64,000 nt of DNA from JAXMHQ01 sp046346665 (lineage in GTDB: Bacteria > Verrucomicrobiota > Verrucomicrobiia > Limisphaerales > JAXMHQ01). Position numbers and translations under genes: made by a program. A model generated the notes under the pieces. The model worked only from the letters and a program-made list of their open reading frames with translations, made no database searches and had not been told where the DNA came from. This document shows, piece after piece, positions 52,033-60,179 of the stretch. The DNA lies in NCBI GenBank assembly GCA_046346665.1, contig JAXMHQ010000030.1:1-64000 (forward strand). The letters are read 5' to 3'. Each line of letters starts with the position of its first letter. The first letter of the stretch is position 1.

Positions 52033-52461
52033 ATGGGATTGAGGGATATCATCAGGTCATTCTGGATCCGTCCGGAAAAGCCGGAGCACCTCCGCCGCGG
52101 TGAGCTCGGCGAACGGGCCGCCCGGCGGCACCTGCGCCGGGCCGGACTCAAATTTCTCGCCGCGAACTTCCGGTCCAGCCGCGGGGAAATCGACCTCGTC
52201 TTCCGCGACGCCGATTGCCTGGTGTTCGTCGAAGTGAAAACGCGTTCTTCCGAAACCTGGATCCGCCCCGCCGCCGCCGTGAACCGTCGAAAACGCCGCC
52301 TGCTCACCCAGGCCGCGCTGGATTATCTCCGCGAAATCAAAAATCCGCCTGTGAAAATCCGTTTCGACATCGTGGAGGTCCTGTTGGAAGACGGCCGCGT
52401 CCATGCGATGCGGCATCTGCCCAATTCGTTTCCCATGGAACGGCCGTGGCGCTATGGGTAA
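52033..52461 (+). CDS. yraN: YraN/UPF0102-family putative endonuclease
   Basis: 142 residues. ERAARRHLRRAGLKFLAANF, then the nuclease-like core SSRGEIDLVFRDADCLVFVE with VKTRSS: the E-D-ExK arrangement of Holliday-junction-resolvase-like folds. ATG at 52033 just downstream of the palindrome. Function not settled in the family. Confidence 0.9.
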   Translation: MGLRDIIRSFWIRPEKPEHLRRGELGERAARRHLRRAGLKFLAANFRSSRGEIDLVFRDADCLVFVEVKTRSSETWIRPAAAVNRRKRRLLTQAALDYLREIKNPPVKIRFDIVEVLLEDGRVHAMRHLPNSFPMERPWRYG

Positions 52462-52476
52462 CGAATTCCTTCGGTA

Positions 52477-52538
52477 GCCACAGAGGCACAGAGTGCACAG
52501 AGATTGGTCTTGCTCGGAGTGCTCGGTGACTCTGTGGC
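52477..52538. repeat. Family G inverted pair
   Basis: GCCACAGAGGCACAGAGTGC (52477-52496) against GGTGACTCTGTGGC (52525-52538), in the convergent gap between yraN (+) and dus (-). Confidence 0.8.
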
Positions 52539-52545
52539 ACTTTTC

Positions 52546-53532
52546 TCAGAAATTTAGAAACTCCTCGCAACAGGCGAAGAATTCCTTGCGTGTGGCGACG
52601 CGGCGGATGCGGTGGAGGAATTGGTTTTCCGGATCCACACCGATGCCGACGTAATTCATGAATTTCTTCATGCGCTGGATCTGTGAGAATTCCGGGATGC
52701 CGGGATCGCACATCGTTTCGTAAAGCGCGAGGATATAATCCTGCAGATCGCGGCCGCGCGGCTTGAAAGCCTCCTCGCCGCGCAAACGCTTCCGGATCTG
52801 GTCGAACAGCCACGGATTCCGGATGGCGCCGCGGCCGATCATGAGTCCGCGCGCGCCGGTGGATTTCAGAATGGCGGCGGCGTCTTCGGCGGAAAACACG
52901 TTCCCATTGGCCAGGACGGGGCAGGGCATGGCTTGCACGGCTCGGGCGATGTCGTCGTAATGCACCACGTCCTGGTACATCTCCTTGACGGTGCGGCCAT
53001 GAACCGTGAGAAGGTCGAGCGAATGGCGCGCAAAGATCGGGAGCAATTCGTCGAAGACGGCCCGTGAGTCGAAGCCGACGCGGGTTTTGACCGTGAACGG
53101 AATTTGAATTGCGTCGCGCAGGGCGCCGAGAATGGCGTCGACCCGCGCGGGTTCGCGGAGGAGACCGCCGCCGGCGCATTTGCGGTAGACGACGGGCGCC
53201 GGGCATCCGAGGTTCAGGTCGATGGCGGCGACCGGGTAGTGTTGAAGTTCACGCGCGCTGCGGACGAGGTTCGGGATGTCGTTGCCGATGAGCTGCGCCA
53301 CGACCGGCCGGCCCGTGGGATTTTCCGTCACGGATTTTAGAATGTGCCGGTTCAGCAACGAACCCGGGTAGACGCGGAAATATTCCGTGAAATAAACATC
53401 CGCCCCGCCGTAACGCGCCATGAGTCCCCAGAAATCGCGATCCGTCACGTCTTGCATGGGCGCGAGGGCGAGCATCGGCTCAGGCCGTTGCAGCAGGGCG
53501 CGGAATGTTTCTATTGGATTCACTTCCTCCAA
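52546..53532 (-). CDS. dus: tRNA-dihydrouridine synthase
   Basis: 328 residues. FMN-dependent TIM barrel: LALAPMQDVTDRDFWGLMAR (FMN loop, ~21-40), AAIDLNLGCPAPVVYRKCAG (~98-117; the cysteine in RKCAGG is the catalytic acid), LTVHGRTVKEMYQ, VLANGNVFSAEDA and GLMIGRGAIRNPWLFDQI. The E. coli subtype (A, B or C) cannot be decided. Possibly cotranscribed with the MnmC-like gene upstream. Confidence 0.94.
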   Translation of the reverse strand: MEEVNPIETFRALLQRPEPMLALAPMQDVTDRDFWGLMARYGGADVYFTEYFRVYPGSLLNRHILKSVTENPTGRPVVAQLIGNDIPNLVRSARELQHYPVAAIDLNLGCPAPVVYRKCAGGGLLREPARVDAILGALRDAIQIPFTVKTRVGFDSRAVFDELLPIFARHSLDLLTVHGRTVKEMYQDVVHYDDIARAVQAMPCPVLANGNVFSAEDAAAILKSTGARGLMIGRGAIRNPWLFDQIRKRLRGEEAFKPRGRDLQDYILALYETMCDPGIPEFSQIQRMKKFMNYVGIGVDPENQFLHRIRRVATRKEFFACCEEFLNF

Positions 53533-53569
53533 TCTGAGATTTCAAATCTCAAATCTCAAATCTCAAATC
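53530..53569. repeat. Family E copy at the MnmC-like/dus junction
   Basis: Tandem TCAAATC units; supplies the last residues (RFEI) and stop of the MnmC-like gene. Confidence 0.75.
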
Positions 53570-54430
53570 GGGCGCAAACTGCCGATGAGACTTCAACTGC
53601 GCCGCCGTCTCGGCAGTGAGCGGCGATTGTCGGTAGACCGGGGTCCGCATCGGTTCGGCGCTGCCCGACCGGAGCGCGCGCTCGAGCCAGCGCGCGTTCA
53701 GCGGTTCCTCCAGCAGGTCCAGCCGGTTCGCCGCCACCGTGGTTTCCTCCTTCAACCCCGAAGGATGACCCGCACCGACGAAGAATCCGCCCAGCAACAT
53801 CGCCACGCGCGCCAGGGTGCTGCGCGTGAACGTGGCCAGCGCGCAGGGCCGGGCCGGGTCCAGGCAGCGATGCAAATTCTCGAACAAGCCGGCGGTCCAC
53901 ATCGCCGGGTTTTTCGCCGGGGAATGCGGGTCGAACAGGATCGCGTGCGGCGGCGGCAGCCGGGAGGGCGCGCTTTGGATCAACTCGGGGAAATCGCCGG
54001 GCTTGAACGTCCAGGCCACTTCCACTGAGCCGGTTTGCCAATGCGCCGTTCCGGTTCGAACCAGTTCACCGACCGCCGCTTCGTATCCGGCCAGGTAAGG
54101 AAGCCGGCCGGCGTGGGCGAGAGCAAATTCGGCGGCGGCGGTGGTGTGATCGAAGCTGACCACGCGCAGCGTTCGGTTTGAAGGGATTTCGCGGCTGAGA
54201 ATCCGGAGCGCGGTGACGGCGTTTGCTGCGGCGCCAAGGCCCACATCCCAGATCACGAAGTCGCCGGTCGCCGCGGCGACACGGTCCACGAGCCGGAGCT
54301 GCCGGACGTAAAGCTCCTCGGCTTCGGCGGCCGGGCCGATGGCGGGATGAAAAGCCTCGGCATCGGCCAGGGAATAGACCGCGTGAACGCCGCCCTTGAG
54401 CGAAACCAGTTTGTAGGCGGGATCCGGCAT
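53549..54430 (-). CDS. MnmC-like SAM-dependent methyltransferase
   Basis: 293 residues. Rossmann methyltransferase with FVIWDVGLGAAANAVTALRI (motif I, ~65-84), LRVVSFDHTTAAAEFALAHA and HAILFDPHSPAKNPAMWTAG, then ALATFTRSTLARVAMLLGGF. The DPHSP-KNP-W pattern and overall order match the MnmC N-terminal domain that finishes mnm5U at tRNA position 34. No FAD-linked MnmC second half. ATG at 54430. Lying next to dus supports a tRNA-modification role, by inference. Confidence 0.72.
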   Translation of the reverse strand: MPDPAYKLVSLKGGVHAVYSLADAEAFHPAIGPAAEAEELYVRQLRLVDRVAAATGDFVIWDVGLGAAANAVTALRILSREIPSNRTLRVVSFDHTTAAAEFALAHAGRLPYLAGYEAAVGELVRTGTAHWQTGSVEVAWTFKPGDFPELIQSAPSRLPPPHAILFDPHSPAKNPAMWTAGLFENLHRCLDPARPCALATFTRSTLARVAMLLGGFFVGAGHPSGLKEETTVAANRLDLLEEPLNARWLERALRSGSAEPMRTPVYRQSPLTAETAAQLKSHRQFAPDLRFEI

Positions 54431-54435
54431 GTTGT

Positions 54436-54493
54436 GGGACGCCGGGGACGGCGTCCCTCCCGGGAAGAGGGAGGGCCGGCGTCTCGCCGGCCC
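54436..54493. repeat. Family C short palindrome
   Basis: GGGACGCCGGGGACGGCGTC (54436-54455) and facing GGAGGGCCGGCGTCTCGCCG arm. Same architecture as 51965-52024, between the aminotransferase and the MnmC-like gene. Confidence 0.85.
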
Positions 54494-54503
54494 AGACATT
54501 TCC

Positions 54504-55592
54504 TTACAGCTTCTTTAACGCATCATCCAGCGCCGCGTAGAGCTGCTTCATCGTGGCCTCGGTTTCGTCGCCCATGTTGGACAGCCGGAACGTTGTGCCC
54601 TTGATTTTGCCGTAGCCGCCGTCAATGAGAAATCCGGCGTCCTTGACCAGTTTCTGGAGTTTCGGAACGTCCACGACGCGGCCGCCGGGCCGGGCGCCGT
54701 TGCTGACGCAGGTCAGCGTGGCGGATTCGAATCCTTTTTCCGGAAACAGGTTGAACCCGTTGCCCGCCGCCCAGTCGCGCGTCATCTGTGAAAGCTTCGC
54801 ATGCCGCGCGAACCGCGCATCGAGTCCTTCAGCGAAGATGTCCTCCAGCTTCGACGCGAGCGCGTTCACGTGACCGATGCTCGGGGTGCTCGGCGTCATG
54901 CTTTGCTCGGCGTTCTTCTGGAATTCGACGAAGTCAAAATAATAGCCGCGGTCCTTGGCCTGGGCCGCCTTGGCCAGCGCGGCGGGCGAGCAGACGAACA
55001 CCGCGGTCCCCGGCGGCAGCGCGAACGCCTTCTGCGTCCCCGCCAGCAGCACGTCCAGCCCCAGCGCGTCGAACTCGATCTTCACCGCCGACATCGAGCT
55101 CACCGCGTCCACGATGAACATCACGTCCGGGTATTTCTTCTTGAGCGCCGCAATCTCGGCCAGCGGGCTCATGACACCGGTGGACGTCTCGTTGTGGATC
55201 AGCGTGACCGCGTCGAACTGGCCGGTGGCGAGTTTCTTGTCGACGTCCGCCGCGCGGATGGGGGATCCCCAGGGCACCTGCAGCGCCTCGGCCTCCTTGC
55301 CGCAGCGCTTCGAGACGTCGAACCACTTGTCGGAAAAAGCGCCACACATGCAATTGAGCACCTTTTTGTCGACCAGGTTGCGCACGGCGCCTTCCATGAC
55401 GCCCCAGGCGGACGAGGTGGAGATGTAGACGAGCTGTTTCGTGTAAAGCAGTTGCTGCAATTGCGGCTGGATCTGGGCGTAGAGGTCCTTGAACCCCTGC
55501 CCGCGATGGCCGATCATCGGCTTGCAGAACGCGCGAAACGTTTTCTCGCTCACTTCAACCGGTCCCGGGATGTGCAATTTTACATGTGCCAT
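54504..55592 (-). CDS. Class V PLP aminotransferase (serine/alanine-glyoxylate type)
   Basis: 362 residues. HIPGPVEVSEKTFRAFCKPM with MIGHRGQGFKDLY at the start, STSSAWGVMEGAVRN (substrate pocket), DAVSSMSAVKIEFDALGLD and the PLP lysine in LLAGTQKAFALPPG (~190). This is the alanine-glyoxylate/serine-pyruvate group of class V enzymes; some members make phosphoserine or degrade phosphonates, so the exact substrate is open. Sits upstream of the tRNA genes on the same strand. Confidence 0.88.
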   Translation of the reverse strand: MAHVKLHIPGPVEVSEKTFRAFCKPMIGHRGQGFKDLYAQIQPQLQQLLYTKQLVYISTSSAWGVMEGAVRNLVDKKVLNCMCGAFSDKWFDVSKRCGKEAEALQVPWGSPIRAADVDKKLATGQFDAVTLIHNETSTGVMSPLAEIAALKKKYPDVMFIVDAVSSMSAVKIEFDALGLDVLLAGTQKAFALPPGTAVFVCSPAALAKAAQAKDRGYYFDFVEFQKNAEQSMTPSTPSIGHVNALASKLEDIFAEGLDARFARHAKLSQMTRDWAAGNGFNLFPEKGFESATLTCVSNGARPGGRVVDVPKLQKLVKDAGFLIDGGYGKIKGTTFRLSNMGDETEATMKQLYAALDDALKKL

Positions 55593-55650
55593 AAAAGCTT
55601 GTGAAATTTTTCACGAGGCAGGGAACAAACGCAAGCCGTAAAGCCTCTTG

Positions 55651-56153
55651 TTTTAACCACGGATGGACACGGATGGGAGAAAGCTTTGACCGGTCGTCGC
55701 CGAAGATGGGCCCGGCAGGCGCGAACTGGCGCGAAATCCACTGCGCAAGGCGGGGAGGTCGCTGCATTTATCCAATGATCCAGTAATCCATCCGTCCTCT
55801 GATCCTCAGCCCGGCTAATTCCGGGCCAGCGCAGCTAGTAGACATTAGAATCCATGCGCAACACTTCCCGGAAGGATGGGCGTGAATGAACCTAATGAGC
55901 AGTATTAATCTGTCCGAAATCGTGAAATTTTTCACAAACCGGGCTTGCGACGACGGGGGGCTGCCGTGTAAATCTGCGGCCTCAATCTGCGATTCGACCT
56001 GCGTTGTGCGCATAGTCGCGGGGTTGGGACGACCGTATTTTGCTGTTGAAATGGCAACAGAAGCTTGGATTTTGGCGGTCGGACTGTAGCCGCGATTGTC
56101 AAATCGCGGAGGGTTGAACTGAAAAGGGACCGCGATCTCACGATCGCGGCTAC
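55651..56153. repeat. Repeat-bearing gap before the act operon
   Basis: No gene from 55593 to 56217. Single A (55651-55676), single F (55766-55791), and a family D inverted pair: GTAGCCGCGATTGTCAAATC (56086-56105) against CGATCTCACGATCGCGGCTA (56133-56152). Nothing else convincing in between. Confidence 0.78.
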
Positions 56154-56217
56154 GGGCGGCGGGCCGGTTGTGGTTTTGCGGAAACGGTGCAGCGCGACTG
56201 AATAACCTAATACTGAA

Positions 56218-56871
56218 ATGTCAGCGGTATTTCCAAAGTGGACCAATCGGTTGCCGGGAATGATCCTCGCCGGCGTATTGCTGGTGGGCACCGCTGTCAC
56301 CGCCGGGGTCTGGTATTACTGCACGCCGAAATACACGCGCGTCGGATATCAGCCGATCCAGCCCGTGGCCTTCTCGCACGCCACCCACGCCGGTCAGCTC
56401 GGCATGGACTGCCGCTATTGCCATACCGGCGTCGAGAAATCCTGGTTCTCCAACATCCCGGCCAGTTCCACCTGCATGAACTGCCACAACCAGGTGCTCA
56501 AGGATGATCCCCGCCTGGCCCTCGTCCGCGACAGCGCCCAAAGCGGCCGCCCCATTCCCTGGATCCAGATCCACAAGCTCCCCGACTTCGTCTATTTCAA
56601 CCACTCCGTCCACGTCAACCGCGGTATCAGTTGCGTCGAATGCCACGGCCGCGTCGACCAGATGGACGAGGTCTACCACGCCAAGCCGTTCGGCATGGCT
56701 TTCTGCCTCGAGTGCCATCGCAACCCGGAACTCAAGCTCCGCCCGGCGGACAAGATCACCGACCTGGCCTGGCAGCCGGCGTCGCCGCAAAAACAGGAGG
56801 AATTCGGCCAGCGCGCCCTCCGCGACTGGCACGTCGAATCGCTCCAAACCTGCTCCGCGTGCCATCGCTGA
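56218..56871 (+). CDS. actA: Alternative complex III subunit ActA, pentaheme cytochrome c
   Basis: 217 residues. N-terminal membrane anchor (GMILAGVLLVGTAVTAGVWY, ~14-33), then five CxxCH haem motifs: CRYCH, CMNCH, CVECH, CLECH and CSACH (the last at the very end). Spare histidines in FSHATHAG and YFNHSVHVNR suit as axial ligands. ActA passes electrons from the quinol-oxidising module to the terminal oxidase side. ATG 56218; its TGA overlaps the actB ATG (TGATG). Confidence 0.95.
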   Translation: MSAVFPKWTNRLPGMILAGVLLVGTAVTAGVWYYCTPKYTRVGYQPIQPVAFSHATHAGQLGMDCRYCHTGVEKSWFSNIPASSTCMNCHNQVLKDDPRLALVRDSAQSGRPIPWIQIHKLPDFVYFNHSVHVNRGISCVECHGRVDQMDEVYHAKPFGMAFCLECHRNPELKLRPADKITDLAWQPASPQKQEEFGQRALRDWHVESLQTCSACHR

Positions 56872-59800
56872 TGAATTTGAAATCTGAAATCTCAAATTTG
56901 AAATCCGACAGCGGCCGCCGTTACTGGCGCAGCCTGGACGAGGTGTCGGAGTCGCCCGAATTCCGCCAGTGGCTCGAGCGCGAATTTCCCGAAGGCGCCA
57001 GCGAATGGACCGACCCGGTTTCCCGCCGTCATTTCGTCAAGATCATGTCCGCCTCGTTCCTGCTGGCCGGCCTCGGCCTGGCGGGAAGCGGCTGCCGCCG
57101 CCCGGTGGAAAAACTCGAACCATTCGCAAAGCAGCCGGAGGATTACGTCTACGGCACCTCGCAGTATTACGCGACCGCGATGCCGACCCGCACCGGCGCG
57201 GTGCCGGTCCTGGCCAAGTCCTACGAAGGCCGCCCCGTCAAGCTGGAGGGCAACCCGCTCTTCCCCGGCTCCAACGGCGGCAGCGATCGCTGGGTCCAGG
57301 CGTCGATCCTGAATCTCTACGATCCGGACCGTTCGCGGCGGTTCGTGAAGGGCGGCACAAACGCGACGCTCGAAGCCGCGCTGGATTTTCTGTCGGAACT
57401 GTCCCGCCAGGCGCAGGCGTCGGGCGGGCAGGGGCTGGCGATCCTGCTCGAGCGCAGCTCGTCGCCCTCCCGCGCCCGGCTCCAGAAACAACTGCGCGCC
57501 CGGCTGCCGAAGGCGAAATGGTATTTGTTCGAGCCCGTCGATTTCGACGTCTCCCGCCGCGCCGCGTCGCAGGCCTTCGGCGCCTCCGTCCGGCCCGTGT
57601 TCAAATACGACGCCGCGAAGGTGATCGTGTCGCTCGACTGCGATTTCCTGGGTTCCGAGGAGGACCTGCACAATTCCATCCGGCAATTTGCGAAGGGCCG
57701 GAAGATTGAGAAGCCGACGGACTCGATGAACCGGCTGTATGTGGCCGAGAGTCTCTACACGCTGACGGGCGTGAACGCGGATCACCGGCTGCGGCTCCCG
57801 GCGGGCGCCGTCGGCCAGCTCGCGGGCGCTTTGGCAGCCGCGGTGAAGGGCGACAGCTTCACGCCTCCGGCGGGCGTGGAGGCGAAGTGGATTTCCGAGT
57901 GCGCGAAGGATCTTGCGTCGAACGCCGGCAAATCGCTGGTGGTGGCGGGATACCGCCAGCCGCTCGAAGTGCACGTGCTGGCGATGCAACTCAACGCCGC
58001 GCTGGGCAACGCGGGCGCGACGATCGATTTCCTGCCCGAACCCGAGCCCGCGGAATCCTCCATCGCCGACCTGGCCCAATCGCTGAACGCGGGCGAGGTG
58101 GACACGCTCGTGATGCTGGGTGGCAACCCGGCTTACACCGCGCCGGCCCCGCTCGAATGGGCCAAGGCGCAGGCCAAGGCCAAAAGCGTCGTCCGGCTGG
58201 CCTATTACGAGGACGAAACGTTCGAAGCCACAAAACGCGCCGGCGACTGGCACCTGCCCGCGGCGCATTACCTGGAATCCTGGGGCGACGCCCGCACCTC
58301 GGACGGCACGCTGGTGCCGATCCAGCCGCTGATCGCGCCGCTGTTCAATGGCCTGACAGAAATTGAGCTGCTCGCGCGGCTCGCGGGCGAGAGCGTGACG
58401 AGCCCCTACGAAATCGTGCGCGCCGGATTTTTCGAAGCCGCCGCCGGCCGTTCCGGGTCGCCCGAGGTCCTGTGGTCGAAGTTCCTGCACGACGGGTTCC
58501 TCGGGGATTCCGCCGCGCGTCCCGTGGAAGTGCGCGCGGCCGGCGCGCTGAACGCCGCCGCTGTCTCCGCGGCGCCCGCCGTGTCGGTCGATGCGCTCGA
58601 AGTGGTGTTTTACCGGGATCCGAAGCTGGACGACGGGCGTTACGCGAACAACGGCTGGCTGCAGGAACTGCCGGAGCCGGTCAACAAACTGACCTGGGAC
58701 AACGCGGTGGTGATGAGCCGCAAGACGGCGCACGACTTGCGCGTGAAGAATTTCGACGTGGTGGAAATCCAGCTCGGCGGCCGGACGGTGAACGGCCCGG
58801 TGTGGATCCAGCCCGGCATGGCCGATTACAGCCTGGCCCTCGCGCTCGGTTACGGCCGCGACAAGGCGGGCCGCGTCGGGTCCGGCGTCGGGTTCAACGT
58901 CTACCCGCTGCGTTCGGGATCGGAATTCATTGCCGCCGGCGCCAAGGCGCGCCCGCTGGGCCGCACGTTCGAGCTGGCGACGACGCAGCATCACTGGTCG
59001 ATGGAAGGCCGCGGCGTGGTGCGCGAGGCGACGATGGAGCTTTACCGCGAGCACCCGGATTTCGCCCAGAGGGAAAAGCTCGAGGAGCCGCCGATCGTCA
59101 CGTCGCTGTATCCGAATCCGCTCAAGAAAGCGGAGGCGGCGGGGTTGCACCAGTGGGGGATGGCGATTGATTTGAATTTGTGCGTGGGCTGCAACTCCTG
59201 CGTGCTGGCCTGCCAGAGCGAGAACAACATCCCGATCGTCGGCAAAGACCAGGTGCGGCGCGGCCGCGAGATGGCCTGGATGCGCATCGACCGTTATTTC
59301 GCGGCGGACCCGGCGAAGGCCCGGCTGCCGGACATGCTGAAGACCGACCAGGAACAGCAGTTCGAGGAATGGATTGACGATCCGCAGGCGGTGGTGCAGC
59401 CGATGCTCTGCCAGCATTGCGAGGCGGCCCCGTGTGAAAACGTCTGCCCGGTCAACGCGACCGCGCACGACAACGAGGGCTTGAACGTGATGGTTTACAA
59501 CCGGTGCGTCGGCACGCGGTATTGTTCCAACAACTGTCCGTACAAGGTCCGCCGGTTCAATTACCTCGATTTCAACAAGCGCCCGTTGAAGGACCTGAAC
59601 GGCCCGTTCTACACGACGCCGCTGTTGCACAGCACGGAAGGCCACTGGGACCTGCTCACGTGGTGGAAGGATCCCACCAGCCCGACCGCGGGCATGCGGC
59701 CGTCGGACGAATGGGACCTGATCAAGATGTCGAAAAACCCGGACGTCTCGGTGCGCATGCGCGGCGTCATGGAGAAATGCACGTTCTGCGTGCAGCGCAT

Positions 59801-60179
59801 CGAGCAGGCCAAGATCGCGCAGAAAGTCAAAGCCGGAGAGTCGGGCGACGTGGTGCTGAAGGAATCCGACGGCAACCTGCCGAAGACCGCGTGCCAGCAG
59901 GCGTGCCCGGCCGGCGCGATCGTGTTCGGCGACATTCGCGACGAGGACAGCACCGTGTCGAAGCTGAAGGCGCAGGACCGGAATTACTCGGTTCTCGACC
60001 ACCTGTTCACCCGGCCGCGGACGACCTACCTGGCCCGCGTGCGCAATCCGAATCCGGCGATGCCCGATTACAAGAAATTCCCGGCGAGCTTCGAGGAATT
60101 CAATCACAAGATGGGTGATCCCTTTGATGAACCCGCTGAATCCCCCGCTGCAACGGGAAAGGAGCCGACCCATGGCTGA
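56871..60179 (+). CDS. actB: Alternative complex III subunit ActB, iron-sulfur molybdopterin-like fusion
   Basis: 1,102 residues. Twin-arginine motif SRRHFVKIMSASFLLAGLGL (~49-68). Residues ~70-750 are a molybdopterin-oxidoreductase-like fold that in ActB binds no molybdenum. The C-terminal ferredoxin-like part has four clusters of cysteines: NLCVGCNSCVLACQSENNIP, MLCQHCEAAPCENVCPVNAT, NRCVGTRYCSNNCPYKVRRF and EKCTFCVQR with CQQACPAGAIVFGD. Together they fit three [4Fe-4S] and one [3Fe-4S]. Odd: the first ~12 residues (MNLKSEISNLKS) are encoded by a family E repeat (56873-56905), which also supplies the start codon context. It ends overlapping actC by 8 bp. Confidence 0.95.
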   Translation: MNLKSEISNLKSDSGRRYWRSLDEVSESPEFRQWLEREFPEGASEWTDPVSRRHFVKIMSASFLLAGLGLAGSGCRRPVEKLEPFAKQPEDYVYGTSQYYATAMPTRTGAVPVLAKSYEGRPVKLEGNPLFPGSNGGSDRWVQASILNLYDPDRSRRFVKGGTNATLEAALDFLSELSRQAQASGGQGLAILLERSSSPSRARLQKQLRARLPKAKWYLFEPVDFDVSRRAASQAFGASVRPVFKYDAAKVIVSLDCDFLGSEEDLHNSIRQFAKGRKIEKPTDSMNRLYVAESLYTLTGVNADHRLRLPAGAVGQLAGALAAAVKGDSFTPPAGVEAKWISECAKDLASNAGKSLVVAGYRQPLEVHVLAMQLNAALGNAGATIDFLPEPEPAESSIADLAQSLNAGEVDTLVMLGGNPAYTAPAPLEWAKAQAKAKSVVRLAYYEDETFEATKRAGDWHLPAAHYLESWGDARTSDGTLVPIQPLIAPLFNGLTEIELLARLAGESVTSPYEIVRAGFFEAAAGRSGSPEVLWSKFLHDGFLGDSAARPVEVRAAGALNAAAVSAAPAVSVDALEVVFYRDPKLDDGRYANNGWLQELPEPVNKLTWDNAVVMSRKTAHDLRVKNFDVVEIQLGGRTVNGPVWIQPGMADYSLALALGYGRDKAGRVGSGVGFNVYPLRSGSEFIAAGAKARPLGRTFELATTQHHWSMEGRGVVREATMELYREHPDFAQREKLEEPPIVTSLYPNPLKKAEAAGLHQWGMAIDLNLCVGCNSCVLACQSENNIPIVGKDQVRRGREMAWMRIDRYFAADPAKARLPDMLKTDQEQQFEEWIDDPQAVVQPMLCQHCEAAPCENVCPVNATAHDNEGLNVMVYNRCVGTRYCSNNCPYKVRRFNYLDFNKRPLKDLNGPFYTTPLLHSTEGHWDLLTWWKDPTSPTAGMRPSDEWDLIKMSKNPDVSVRMRGVMEKCTFCVQRIEQAKIAQKVKAGESGDVVLKESDGNLPKTACQQACPAGAIVFGDIRDEDSTVSKLKAQDRNYSVLDHLFTRPRTTYLARVRNPNPAMPDYKKFPASFEEFNHKMGDPFDEPAESPAATGKEPTHG

